Program-made: the position numbers and the translations under genes
Origin: Macrotrachela quadricornifera
Taxonomy: Eukaryota; Rotifera; Eurotatoria; Philodinida; Philodinidae
DNA: 64,000 bases
Direction: 5' to 3'
NCBI GenBank assembly: GCA_022393335.1
Contig: JAJEKB010020892.1
Span: 901,316-965,315 of the forward strand
Notes under the pieces: generated by a model
Told to the model about the DNA's origin: nothing
Databases searched by the model: none
Seen by the model: the letters and a program-made list of their open reading frames with translations, nothing else
Shown here: positions 1 to 11,322 of the stretch, one piece after another
Position numbering within the stretch: the stretch's first letter is position 1
Layout of the letters: each line of letters opens with the position of its first letter

Positions 1-174
1 AAATGCATGGGAAGATAGCCCGTCTTCCGATCTTTCAGAAATGATATGGTTTTTTATTCAAAACTCCTTGTTTGACGAAAAATTTTGATAGTTTTCATTA
101 ACCTCTCCTTGAAAACTGCTTATTTTTCGGAAAACGAAAAATGTTTTTCGTTTTTTCTCGGTTTATGATTTTTT

Positions 175-510
175 TGACCTTTTGTCCAAGATTTCTCGGT
201 CCTGGCTTGGTCAATATATTTAAATTTTTTTTTGTTTGAAAGAGCGCGTCGAGATGCAGGGCAATATAGAGTCCTTTTTTTAATTAAGTTTGTTTTTTAT
301 TATATATACAGCCATTTATGTAAAAAAATACCCATTTTTGGCGCGTTTTTTGAGCGATTGAACTTGTGATCCCCTTTCTCCGCTAAAAAAGTAAGAATTA
401 AAAAAAAAGGACTCTATATTGCCCTGCATCTTGACATGCTCTTTCAAACAAAAAAAAAATTTTAATATGTTGAATGACACTGGACCGAGAAATCTTGGAC
501 AGAAAATGAG
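175..510. mobile_element. Foldback/MITE-like inverted repeat
   Basis: Two arms of about 110 bp face each other around a loop of about 100 bp. The left arm reads TGTCCAAGATTTCTCGGTCC onward. The right arm ends in the matching reverse complement (GGACCGAGAAATCTTGGACA), and GGGCAATATAGAGTCC is shared near the loop. There is no coding content. Target-site duplications were not resolved. Confidence 0.8.
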
Positions 511-1904
511 CTATTTTTGACCCTTGTTTGGTTTATATCTCTGTTAATTGTCAGTGTATCGAGCTGAAAATTTTACCACAGCCTTCTCACTTCAGCCCCA
601 ACATATGCTCCAAATTTCAGCCCATTTGAACGTTCCTGGACTGAGATCGATTTTTGAGGGGGAGGGGGGCCTTAAAGTGATACAAAATAAATAAAAAGCA
701 CATGGTAACGCTGTTGCTACCATAAAATAAAGAGAAAAAATATATTTCTGAATATTTTTCTCGGTTGTAAGGGATACTTCTTTCAAATATGATTTTCTCA
801 TACTATGGGCTATTTAATTTCAGTCTGAATTTATCAAATACAAATAATACTTGATTTCAAATTGAAATGTGAGTCTAGGGGGGAAGAGAGAGGGTGAAGG
901 GAGTGACTGAGAGTGAGGGAAGTGAGTGAGGATGCGGGTGAACGAGTACGGGTGAGCGAGTGAGGGTGAGAGTAAGCTTGAGTTTTTGGGAGACTTTAGG
1001 TTTTAGCCCCGCCTGTACAGGGGACTAAGGCGGGACTAAGGTTTGTGCCAAGGGACTAAGGGTTTTAAGTAAGACTGCGTAGTAACAAGCGTGAAACGTT
1101 TGGTTCGGAAGGCGTTGCTGTGGTTTTTTTAAATTTAGAATTCAATTTTAAATAAAAAAGACCATAGACTCATTTAGAAGTGCTGTCGACAGGGTGCCAT
1201 AGGTCGAAAAACCAGTAAAATGGTCATAACTCCATCCCAAAGTAATATGGAAATGAATCAACTAAGGGTATTCCACTACTCATTCGAGTGTACAAGATAG
1301 AAGTAGTCTGAATCCAAAAGCTTTTTACCACCTAAAAAGGCTCGATCGTCAGTTAAGATTACGTGGTCTACAGAAATCCCATCTTAATCATTCCAGCCGA
1401 TATGAGTTTAAAACGTCGACAACCTAACTCACTCGAAGATAGATAGCTACAATATATGTTCCCCTGATACTTTTGTCTCGAAAGACCTAGGCTTAGCTGT
1501 AATATCCATTTCGACAACATATAATTACGGCTCACAAAATTATATAAACTCGGACTAGCTTGATGCGTTTAAGTTCAGGAAGTCGATGGGTTTGCTTACC
1601 ACTCTAGAAGAATCTGATTAGGTCGAGGTTCACGGATCTAAACACGGGATTGGCGGACTGCATAGCCCAAAAGGATCTAATTGCTCGCATGTTCGAGGGC
1701 CAAAAAACATGATTGGCTGATTCTGTAGGGTAAAAGATTCTGATCAGTTCAACATTACGGTGCAGCGATCGCTGACCTATGGTATCGTGTTGAAAATGAT
1801 CGCAGTGATTATTCTGTAGATAGATAATTTTACGTTATTGTACTGTCCTTTAACGTTTGACCTTACACCCGACCTCAATCAAACAAGCAAACAAATTATA
1901 ACTT
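511..1904. other. Non-genic stretch with purine-rich low-complexity tract
   Basis: No gene is supported here. Positions about 878-980 are a G/A-rich degenerate repeat built on GTGAG/GAGGG. The rest (about 1080-1860) shows no coding pattern that I recognise and no clear inverted repeat. Confidence 0.6.
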
Positions 1905-3400
1905 TTTATGTGGCCCTCCCTTCAGTCACCGAAATCCGTTGAAAATTTTGATAAAATAATAATATCATTCCATTCCTTGACCGCAAGGGCCTTTAGTGAC
2001 ACTTTATTAAAGGTCATTGATTTCTTAGAAAAAACCTTTTATGACCTAAAAAAATCATTTGAAAATCTTGAAAAACTAATAATGCCATTCGATTTCTTAA
2101 CCCCGACAGCTTTTGGTCAAACTTTATAAGTGAAGAAAATTTTTTTGTAGAAACCTTTCCTTTGTGTAAAAAAATTAATTTGAAAAAAATTTCAAGAAAC
2201 TGACATCACCAATCGATTCCTCTATCCTGATGTCCTTTGATCAAACTTTCTAAAACAAAAATTTTTCTTAAAAAAGCCTTTTCTTTAGCAAAAAAATTAC
2301 TTGAAAAAATTGAAAAACTAATAGTCCCATTCAATCCCGCGACCCCGTAAACCTTTGGTCAAACTTTATAAAAAATCAATTTTTTTCGTAAAAAACACAT
2401 CCTTTGTGTGAAAAAATTAATCTCAAAAAAATTTTACAAAAAATTATTCTTGATTCGGATTCCCCGAGCCCGAAAACCTTTGGTCAAACTTTATCATGGT
2501 ACTTTGAAGCCTTTGTGTTCTTTTGACCTGCGACACACACACACACAGACAAACGCGTTTTAGTTTTTTTCATATCACCCTCCCTTCAGTCGAAGGGAGA
2601 AGAGGGAAAAAAGGAACATACAATGCTGTTCATCACCCACCATGAGAAAATCCTCAGTTTGTAACAAAAAAATCTGTTACTGACGAAAAATATCAAACCT
2701 TATCCATTCCTAACATCAATTGATCAATTCCGATATCAGCACTATAGGCGATTCTGTTCATCACACCCCATGGTAAAATCAACAACTCACAAAAAAAGCA
2801 GCTGTTTTCGATAAAATATACCAAACCTCACTAATTCCTAACATCAATTGATCAATTCAGATATCACCACAATAAACAATGGTGTTCGTTACACACCATG
2901 GAACATGCTCTGGTAAAACCCGGTCGCAAAGAAATCTGCTTGATCGAAAACCTGAGCACATATAAACATGATGTTCCTTTGACCCGAATACCAGAAAACG
3001 AACGCATTTTAGTTTTTACATATGACCTCCCTTCAGTCGAGGGAACAGGATCTAGTGACACCGAGCCCCCAACAATTCTGATTGGTTCGAAACCTGGGGT
3101 AAAAAAAACTTTTTTGGTGAAAAACTAATTTTTTGGGTCAAAAAAACATTTTTGGTAAAAAAATAATTTTCTGGGTCGAAAAAACGTTGTTGGTAAAAAA
3201 ATAGTTTTTTGGGTCAGAAAACTAAAAAACTAATCATACCAATCGGTTCCCCGACCCCGATTACCTTTGGTCAAACTTTATACAAGATCGTTATTTTCTT
3301 GAAAACATGTTTTTTTGACCTTTGACCCCGACGACAAGCAAACAAGCAAACAAGCAAACAAACTTTTTTTTCATATGACCCTCCTTTCAGTCGAGGGAAA
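1905..3400. repeat. Degenerate tandem/dispersed satellite-like repeat
   Basis: About four or five diverged units of roughly 130 bp recur between 1950 and 2510, and again near 3200-3290. Each carries a core like CTTTGGTCAAACTTTATA preceded by a CATTCGATT...CCCCGA segment. A companion motif (CATATGACCCTCCCTTCAGT, then CGAGGGA) occurs near 1908, 2570, 3020 and 3370. A CAAGCAAA microsatellite lies at about 3330-3360. Related copies sit at about 23.6-23.83 kb, 59.94-60.0 kb and, inverted, 63.43-63.77 kb, so this is a dispersed family rather than a local satellite. Short ORFs inside it are not genes. Confidence 0.7.
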
Positions 3401-3789
3401 AACTGATAAAAAAAATTTTCCAAAAAGTGGTTGGCTTCCCATGGATTCACCTTACTGTGAAAAAGAAAAAATATACATTAGAGATAGGTGATCAAACAAC
3501 ATGGTCTAAGTAATAACATAGTATTTGCAAAATTCGTCGATATTAACAGTCAGTTGTTTTAGAGCTCCGTTGTATTCTTTGATTTTTAACGAAACATGAT
3601 TATCTTATTGGCATCAGTTAATCTTAAAGCTAAGAAAAAATTAAATGATAAAATAGGAACCGATCATTTATAAAATAGACAGTTGTATTTTATATGATGA
3701 AAATAAAAATAAATGGTAGAACGGCTTTATTTATTTGGATTTAAAAATGGAATTATTGCTAAAACATAGGGCTAGCTTGATATTTCTCT

Positions 3790-4265
3790 AATGGTCATCA
3801 CTTCTGTTTGTGCCACAAGATATTGTTTATCAGCTTCTTTCTAAAGGAAAAACCACTTCTGCTTGGTTTGAAATATATGTGCACGAACAATGAATGGTAG
3901 ATACATGTATTTTTTCCATTTCTCCTTGTTTTAAAGTATTTCTCTTTAAAAGAAAAACCATTTCTGCTTGATTTGAAATATATGTGGAAGAACAATGGAT
4001 CATAGATGCATGTTTATATCTTTTCCATTTCTCCCTGGTATGAATGACTTCATGTGGGATGAAGTAGTTCTGCATAAACGGGAACAATTCCCCAATCCAT
4101 TGGTCCAATTATCCACTGTTTCATATATTTTTTCCAGCAGAAATGGTTTAAATTCTAGGAGAAATGCTTTATCCATTTCTCAATCTGTAAGCAGAAATGA
4201 AAAGCATGTAGAGATAAATGCATATGTATTTATTTTTTATCTGAAGTTGTCTTCTTATTTCTAAA
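3790..4265. repeat. Dispersed repeat, copy A
   Basis: Contains direct repeats of an AAAACCATTTCTGCTTG / AAATATATGTG module about 130 bp apart, ending in a GTCCAATTATCCACTGTT segment. The same ordered modules recur at 6090-6420 (GTCCAATTGTCCACTGTT), so the two are copies of one element. No coding evidence. Confidence 0.6.
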
Positions 4266-4469
4266 TAAAGATGGTCGTAGCTTTGTATGTTATAAATAGA
4301 AAACGAACAGAGCCAAACAATAATTATAATCTGAAGAGCGATATAGTGGATAATATGTTTGTCTATCGTCCCAATAATCTATTTATTTCCTTTTTAATTG
4401 TTCCCTAGACTGTAAGTATAGGGTCTAGAAACGGGAATTCATCTTACTGCGCGTATCGATTTTGTCGGT

Positions 4470-4601
4470 AACAAGGCACAAATGACCATTTTTTGGCACA
4501 AACGACCATTATTTTGGCACAAATGACCTTTTTTTGGTACAAATGATCACGTAACTATGGTACAAATGACCACGTAGCTATGGCACGAATGACCACGTAA
4601 T
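4470..4601 (+). repeat. Short tandem repeat, unit about 21-22 bp
   Basis: Six diverged units of GGCACAAATGACCA followed by a short T-rich or CGTAACTAT spacer. The first three units share a TTTTTT spacer and the last three share a CACGTAACTAT-type spacer, so two unit subtypes are arranged in blocks. Confidence 0.8.
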
Positions 4602-4854
4602 TTCACTATTAAAAAATGATAATAAAAGTACGTCAACAATCAGCAGATAACTACAGTAAATGAAACATGATTTTGATACAGCTGATTATTTTGAAGCTGC
4701 GTACATAAAAAAAATGATACATGGATATTAATATTTGAATTATGAAACGAGTAAAAGTTTTCAGGGTTTGATAAGTATTTTTATGAAGGTGTATATTTTA
4801 GAATGGACCGATTATTTATCTACGCATTATATTTGAATCATATATACTTATTAA

Positions 4855-5229
4855 CCCTTTTCGGCCCGCCGTACTAAATATAGTACACTTTTTTCACGTT
4901 TCGTGTTCCTTGAATAACTGACGAACGCAAAAAGATATCTAGAAGCGGTTTTTTCTATTGCATAGAGGAGATTTCGGTGCATCGATCTGTATAAGAATTA
5001 CACACATAATGAGTTCACTCGAGTGGTAACTTTGATAGTTTTTTAGAACACTACTTCTGTTCTAAAAAATTCTTTGCAATTCCCGTAAGGGGGTACAGGA
5101 ATAGGCGGAAAATTTTTTTCAATGATTTTTAAAAATTTTGATGAAAATATTTACAACACATACTGCGCATATTAAATATAACGTCTCAAAGAAATTTCAT
5201 CCATCGACTAACTCATGGGCCTGAAAGGG
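4855..5229. mobile_element. piggyBac-like MITE flanked by TTAA
   Basis: A 375-bp segment bounded by TTAA at 4851-4854 and 5230-5233. Its ends are inverted: CCCTTTTCGGCCC on the left, and GGGCCTGAAAGGG on the right, which reads CCCTTTCAGGCCC on the other strand. A TTAA target duplication and CCC-starting TIRs are diagnostic of the piggyBac superfamily. There is no transposase, so the element is non-autonomous. Confidence 0.85.
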
Positions 5230-5233
5230 TTAA

Positions 5234-6089
5234 TGAGTATAGAATATTTGCGATAATATCTTTTTCATTCGTTAATATCGTATTATTTAAATAATATAAT
5301 ATTAATTTTTTTTGTGTTAAAAAGGCGCTAAGTTAAATATTTGAAATATTTCTTACTAATAGCTATATTATTATTTTATTGGATAAATATAAATCAGAAT
5401 ATAGCTTCAACTTTACTCTTGATATGGAACACGATGAAAATAATATTAATAACAAAAAAAAATCGAATGTTCGTATACACAGAATCTTATTAACACTTTA
5501 AAGGAAATATTGATGTATTTTTAAATAGCACGTTGTTCTTTATCATCAAGAAAGATTATTAATACATGTATGAAAAGAACAACGATATGTCCAAATGTCT
5601 TATACGACGATTCAGAAAAACAATATCAAGGATTAGAAACTTCAAAAATGTGCATTTGTAGTTTGACAATTTTAAAGTGTAGGAGGTGTATCATTGTAAA
5701 ATATTTTTACTAAATCTATTAGTCTGATTGTCTTGTAAGTTAGCTTAAATAATAAAAAAGGTCACGTATTGACAAATAGTAGAATGAATACAACATTTGA
5801 TACATAGTCTCTGCAATAACGCGTAAAGGTATATATGTGATATTTTTTTATTGAACGAAAGTATATTATACCGTCAACCATATTTTTACGCAAAAGAAAA
5901 TGATCTGTTATACTAAAGATGAAATAATTTGATACAACAATAATTGTGATGTGTATTTTATTTATAAGTAAATGTTAATGTACTATTGTTCATATCTAAA
6001 TACAATCATATCCACATGTAAACTGCGACAGTCTAGGGCCAAGTGAATCGAACTTTGATGAACGTTACTTGTTTCTTTCTCTTATTAAA
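5234..6089. other. AT-rich non-genic stretch
   Basis: No gene or clear inverted repeat was seen. At about 6010-6066 there is a short sequence (CAAGTGAATCGAAC...GAACGTTACTTGT) matching the end of the repeat family annotated at 52.29, 57.38 and 59.58 kb. Confidence 0.5.
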
Positions 6090-6420
6090 CCATTTCGTCT
6101 TAAAAGAAAAACCATTTCTCCTTGAATTTCAGTATATGTACAATATGAAATGATAGAATATATATGTGTTTTTCTATTTTCATTCTTTGGTTTTCTGATT
6201 GAACCATTTCTCTTAAAATTTCAGTATATCTGCAATTTTAAGTAATATATTATATATATTCTTTTTTCTGTTCTTCTGTTTTCCTTTCATGTCTCTACAT
6301 ATTTATATATTTCCCATTTTTGCTGTATGTATACAATTTTATGGGGATGATCCATTTCTGCTGAAAATGGAACAATTTCTCGATTCGTTGGTCCAATTGT
6401 CCACTGTTGTATTTTCAATA
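6090..6420. repeat. Dispersed repeat, copy B
   Basis: Second copy of the element at 3790-4265: AAAAGAAAAACCATTTCTCC modules followed by GGTCCAATTGTCCACTGTT. Diverged, AT-rich, no coding content. Confidence 0.55.
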
Positions 6421-6881
6421 ACAATGGACACTAAAATCAGATTGAACTGGAAGAGGTTGCTAAACAAAACACATAGTATAATCTTTAAAATATTTCAACT
6501 AATGTTGATTATCATTCATTAATCAAATAGCTAGGTAACCTTCAATTTTCTATCGATCAATTTTACAGGCTTTAAGGGATTAGTATTTCTAATCTAGAAT
6601 GTTAATTATTACATGTTTTGGGTACTGTGCATTTCTCACATAGTCTCATCTAATATTGTTTCAGGTAGTTGTCGAACTATAAACCACTGAGCGCAAGTAA
6701 TCAAGATAATGAGGCTAAAAATATCGTTTATTTTATTATATTATGTAAGTTATCGTCTGAAATAGCCTGATTTCTAAACTCATTTAACCATTATCATCTA
6801 CAAAGTTCATCAATCCTCTTAAAAGATAAAAAGAGAGACTTGCGAGCCATGCAATCTACCTCATCAAATTTTCTTCATCAT

Positions 6882-7283
6882 ATGATGCGTTATAGCGTTT
6901 TCCAGGAAATTCTACATATTCTGGATATCAAATAAATTTCCGGAAATTGAATTTGCTCATCGAACAGCCCAATGGAATATGATCCATAATAGGCATAATG
7001 GGCATTTCTCTCGCTGAGGGTGCCACGGAAACGCGAAGGATCACGCAGTGAGAATACCTCTTGATGAGGGTGCCATGGAAACACGAACACACGCAGAAAC
7101 ATTGACAGAAGTGATGTCTCCTGAGTGCTTATGGGGACTGCAAGGTTTATACGAAATATAGAAGTTATAAGGGTTATAGACGATATAGCTCCTATGCCGA
7201 TTATGGCAGTGAAAACTTGAGTCCGCTATACCCTTCCTTAGAGCTGTGGCAAAAATGAATTTCCCGGAAAACGCTATAACGCA
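6882..7283. mobile_element. MITE with 27-bp TIRs
   Basis: The left end reads TGCGTTATAGCGTTTTCC then GGAAATTC. The right end is its reverse complement, GGAAAACGCTATAACGCA. The interior carries a tandem duplication (GAGGGTGCCAYGGAAAC followed by CGCGAAGGATCACGC in one copy). It lies directly 5' of the LRR exon array and may have displaced that gene's 5' end. Confidence 0.75.
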
Positions 7284-7728
7284 CCGAATCTTCTTAATCG
7301 TCGCGCCAAATTCTTGGAAAACCTTTCCTTTGCCAGTAGTATTGTGACAGGTTCCCTTCTCAGAAAAATGTTCTGCTTTGCAAATATGTGGTTTCTAAAA
7401 ATATCAACATCTGACCTCTTTTCCAATATATTCATTTTGTCAAAACCGATCGAAAATATTTTGCGGAAAAGGCCCACTGTATACTGGCCAATTTCTATGA
7501 TTTCTATGAAGCTCATTTCAACAATAGTATACATCAAATACTTCAATTATATTAATAGCAATGACCAAGTATGACTCTGTATTGTTATAGATAGGCTTCC
7601 TTTTGCTAGCACTACATTGACAAACATACCTTTACAATATCTCCATCATTTCCTGGCATTTTCTGCCTAACTGAAATCTTATTCATAAAGTACTTCGATA
7701 ATCTATACTTGAATACTGCTTTTCACAG

Positions 7729-9444
7729 GTATTCAGCACATTGAATCTCACATCCAATCAAATTGCGCCACAAGTAGCACAGCGTTTAGTCACTGCTTTA
7801 GAACAGAACAAAGTAATATGAATCACATCAATATTCTTCCTGTTCATCTATGCACTAACTGTTTTACACAGACGCTCATCACATTCGAACTTCGGGACAA
7901 TCAAATTGGTGATGAAGGAGCAAAACATTTAGCTCATGCTTTAGAACAAAACAACGTAATATTAATTACCTCAATCTTGTACTTATTCATCTATAGACTC
8001 GCTGTTTTACACAGATACTCACCACATTGAGCCTCGGAAGCAATGGAATTGGTGATGAAGGAGCACAATATTTAGCCAATGCTTTAGAACATAACAAAGT
8101 AATATGAATTATATTAATCTTCTTCTTATTCGCCTATGCACTTGCTATTTTACACAGACACTCACCACATTGGTCCTCAGAAGCAATGAAATTGGTTCAC
8201 AAGGAGCACAACATTTAGCTAATGCTTTAGAACAAAATAAAGTAATATGAATCACATCAATATTCTTCCTGTTCATCTATGTACTAATTGTTTTACACAG
8301 ACACTCATCACATTCGAACTTTATAAGAATCAAATTGGTGATGAAGGAGCAAAACATTTAGCTCATGCTTTAGAACAAAACAACGTAATATTAATCACAT
8401 TAATATCCTTCTTATCCATCTATACACTCATTATTTTACACAGACACTCACCACATTGAGTCTCAGAAGCAATGGAATTGGTGATGAAGGAGCACAATAT
8501 TTAGCCAATGCTTTAGAACATAACAAAGTAATATGAATTATATCAATCTTCTTCTTATTCGCCTATGTACTCACTGTTTTACACAGACCCTCAGCACATT
8601 GAAGCTCGGAGGCAATGAAATTGGTCCACAAGGAGCACAACATTTAGCTAATGCTTTAGAACAAAATAAAGTAATATGAGTTACATCAATCTTGCACTTA
8701 TTTATCTATGGACTCGCTATTTTACACAGACACTCGCCATATTGGACCTCGCGGCGAATCGAATTGGTTCACAAGGAGCACAACATTTAGCCAATGCTTT
8801 AGAACAAAATAAAGTAATATAAATCACATCGGTATTCTTCCTGTTCATCTATGCATTAACTGTTTTACACAGACACTCATCACATTTGTCCTTTATGAGA
8901 ATCACATTGGTGATGAAGGAGCAAAACATTTCGCTAATGCTTTACAACAAAACAACGTAATATTAATCACATTAATATCTTTCTTATTCATCTATACACT
9001 CACTGTTTTACACAGACACTCAGCACATTGAAGCTCGAAAGCAATGAAATTGGTTCACAAGGAGCACAACATTTAGCTAATGCTTTAGAACAAAATGAAG
9101 TAATATGAATCACATCAATCTTGCACTTATTCATCTATGCATTCACTCTTTTAAACAGACACTTACCAGATTGAACCTCTGGGACAATCAAATTGGTGAT
9201 AAAGGAGCACAACGTTTAGCCAATGCTTTAGAACAAAATAAAGTAATATGAATCACATCAATCTTCTTCTTATTCATCTATGCATTCACTCTTTTACACA
9301 GACACTCATCGCATTGAACCTCGGAAATAATAAAATTGGTGATGAAGGAGGACAACATTTAGCCAATGCTATAGAACAAAACAAAGTAATATGAATCATA
9401 TCAATCTTCTGCTTATTCATCTATTCACTCATTTTTTCGTACAG
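7729..9444 (+). repeat. Exact 143-bp tandem array of exon-plus-intron units
   Basis: Twelve consecutive units of 84-nt exon plus 59-nt intron with no net indel across 1716 bp. Some units show a higher-order 3-unit (429-bp) relation: units 2 and 5, and units 3 and 6, are near-identical in both exon and intron. This indicates block duplication or gene conversion. Confidence 0.9.
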
Positions 9445-9549
9445 ACACTCACTAGATTGATCTTCTTGTGGAATAATATCAATTTTAGTCTACAACAATA
9501 TATTGAAGAAATGGTCAAAAACAATGCATCAATACAGGAACGAATATGA
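7729..9549 (+). CDS. LRR protein, 3' part: 13 exons, NLRC3/ribonuclease-inhibitor-like repeats
   Basis: Twelve internal exons of exactly 84 nt start at 7729 and every 143 bp after it (7729, 7872, 8015, 8158, 8301, 8444, 8587, 8730, 8873, 9016, 9159, 9302). A terminal exon runs 9445-9549 and ends in TGA. Every exon begins after TTTTACACAG or similar, ends before GTAAT, is phase 0 and is open. Each encodes one 28-residue LRR of the form TLxxLxLxxNxIG followed by a GA-HLANALEQN helix. This matches the NLRC3/RNase-inhibitor LRR class, which mediates protein binding. Introns are 59 nt and nearly as conserved as the exons. The coding part reads 370 residues and closes with an acidic tail. No start codon, NACHT or other N-terminal domain was found upstream. 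The acceptor before 7729 shows at least one 5' exon is missing, too far away or lost. It could be a live gene with an unseen 5' exon or a truncated array; the open frames favour recent function. Confidence 0.8.
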
Positions 9550-10085
9550 TTGTTCACAAGAAGATGCTCATGCCAGCAATATATTTTTATAAGTGGATTA
9601 AATAGTCTTCTAGTTTTATACATGGATATTTTTTGATGAATTAGATTAATTTTTTTTGTGGGATTCGTTTAATAAATGCTATCGAGAAGTAGATTGCGTT
9701 CTACAAGATTAAGTAGAGAATCAATATTTTTTGTTGTGGATATTTCTTTTTAATAACCGCTGTTGCGTGTATTAGATCGAAAAGAATTTTATAAGAATTG
9801 GTAGAAGTCTTAAGTAAGTGTACAGCGTTTCCTAAATGTAATTTAGGAAAAGCTTTTTCCTATATGTTTGCTATTTCATTAGTTTTATATAGAATTCTTT
9901 TTTAAACGATAGATGAATACACTGAGCTTTGATTTATTCTAATGATGTTCGATACTAATATGCGGAAGCATCACCTTGGATCGATATACAAAAATTTTGC
10001 TTTTTTTCATATTTTGAGGAAAAGATTGACTGATTTTTTTGTTTAATTATTTGGACTATCTGTGGTAATTTTCTCTAAATTCTAC
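9550..10085. other. Non-genic stretch downstream of LRR array
   Basis: AT-rich 3' flank. AATAAA-type signals occur near 9670 (TTAATAAATG). No gene seen. Confidence 0.5.
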
Positions 10086-11322
10086 GTAGGGCACTAGAAA
10101 AATTTCTTCGCCAGGCTTTTCTAAAAGTCTCAGTTTGCATTCAAGTATCTTGTTATGATGCTTAGACATATTTAGGATTATGTGCAAAATTTCAGACTTC
10201 CAAGTCTTATACTTTGCTGTAATCTATTATTTCTTTGACTTGAGTAACATACCATTTCTATACGCTACATAACGTATGACTTATAACAAATGACAGAACT
10301 TTGAATTTCATATTTTGATCCTTAAAAACATTTTATGAAAATAAAAAGAAAATATAGCAGAAGATACAGCATGAAAAGCTCTGGAATCTACAATATAAAT
10401 TTTATGTTAATTGTGTACTTTTTCTTTCAAAATAAACAGTATTCTGAGTGCCTAATTATCGATGCTGCGATAGATATTTCGGAGAATTTTGATTTTATTT
10501 TCAAAATAAAAAGTACACAATTAAAGTAAAACTGTTATTTGACAATTGGAGAGCTTTTCACACTGCATCTTTCGTCATGTTCTGTGTTTTTAAAAGAAAA
10601 CGTATTGGGTGACAAAATGATGGAATACGAAAAAAGGAAGTTTTCGTTTGTGTAGAATTTTTGCATCCTAGAAAATTTTTCTCTCACAATTTTGTTTTTT
10701 CTTAAGAACAAAAGTTATATGTATAATATAAACTGTTCTTTGTAACCCGTACAGTTTTTCGCACTGCATCTTGTGGTGTATTCCATTTTTTAAAAATAAA
10801 ACGTATTAGGTGATAAACAAGAAAAAATCACGTTCGTCAGATACAAAAAAAATACTTTTTTGCAACATCGAATTTTGATCTTTCGGAATTTTGTCGATTT
10901 TCAAAATAAATAAACGCAACTGTAAGACAAGCTGTCTTTTGTAATTTGTTTTCGCAGCGTCAAAATTTGATTGCTTACAAGTTTATCGATTTTTCAACAC
11001 AGAAAATGCAACTCTAAAATTAGTTGTTCTATGTAATTTGTAGAGCTTTTCATGCTGCATCTTTTGATATATTTTGATAAAACGTATTTAGGAATCATAC
11101 AATGAAATATAAAGTTCTCCTATTAAGGACAGGTTACCCATTAGCAGATTACGTGCACCTACCATAAAAGCAATGACGGATCACAGCGAAGTACAAGACT
11201 TAGATGTCTGAAACTTTGCACATAATCCTAAATATACCTAAGCATTATAACAAAATAATTAAACTGAAACTGCGGCTTTTAGAAGAACCAGGCGAAGAAA
11301 CTTTCCTAGTGTCCCATGTACT
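10086..11322. mobile_element. Non-autonomous element with ~135-bp TIRs and internal tandem repeats
   Basis: The left arm (about 10086-10222, beginning GGGCACTAGAAAAATTTCTT) and the right arm (about 11190-11322) are inverted copies. Both include TTTAGGATTATGTGCAAA and the run of bases leading to TTCTTCGCC. The interior holds about four diverged units of roughly 200 bp, each with GAGCTTTTC...CTGCATCTT followed by AAAACGTATT. The same unit recurs at 61.74-62.06 kb and partly near 15.3 kb. No transposase found. Confidence 0.8.

Noticed and set aside
7274..7574. Open frames on both strands upstream of the LRR array, considered as 5' exon
   Set aside because: No NACHT, LRR or signal-peptide character and no in-phase donor; not accepted as part of the LRR gene.
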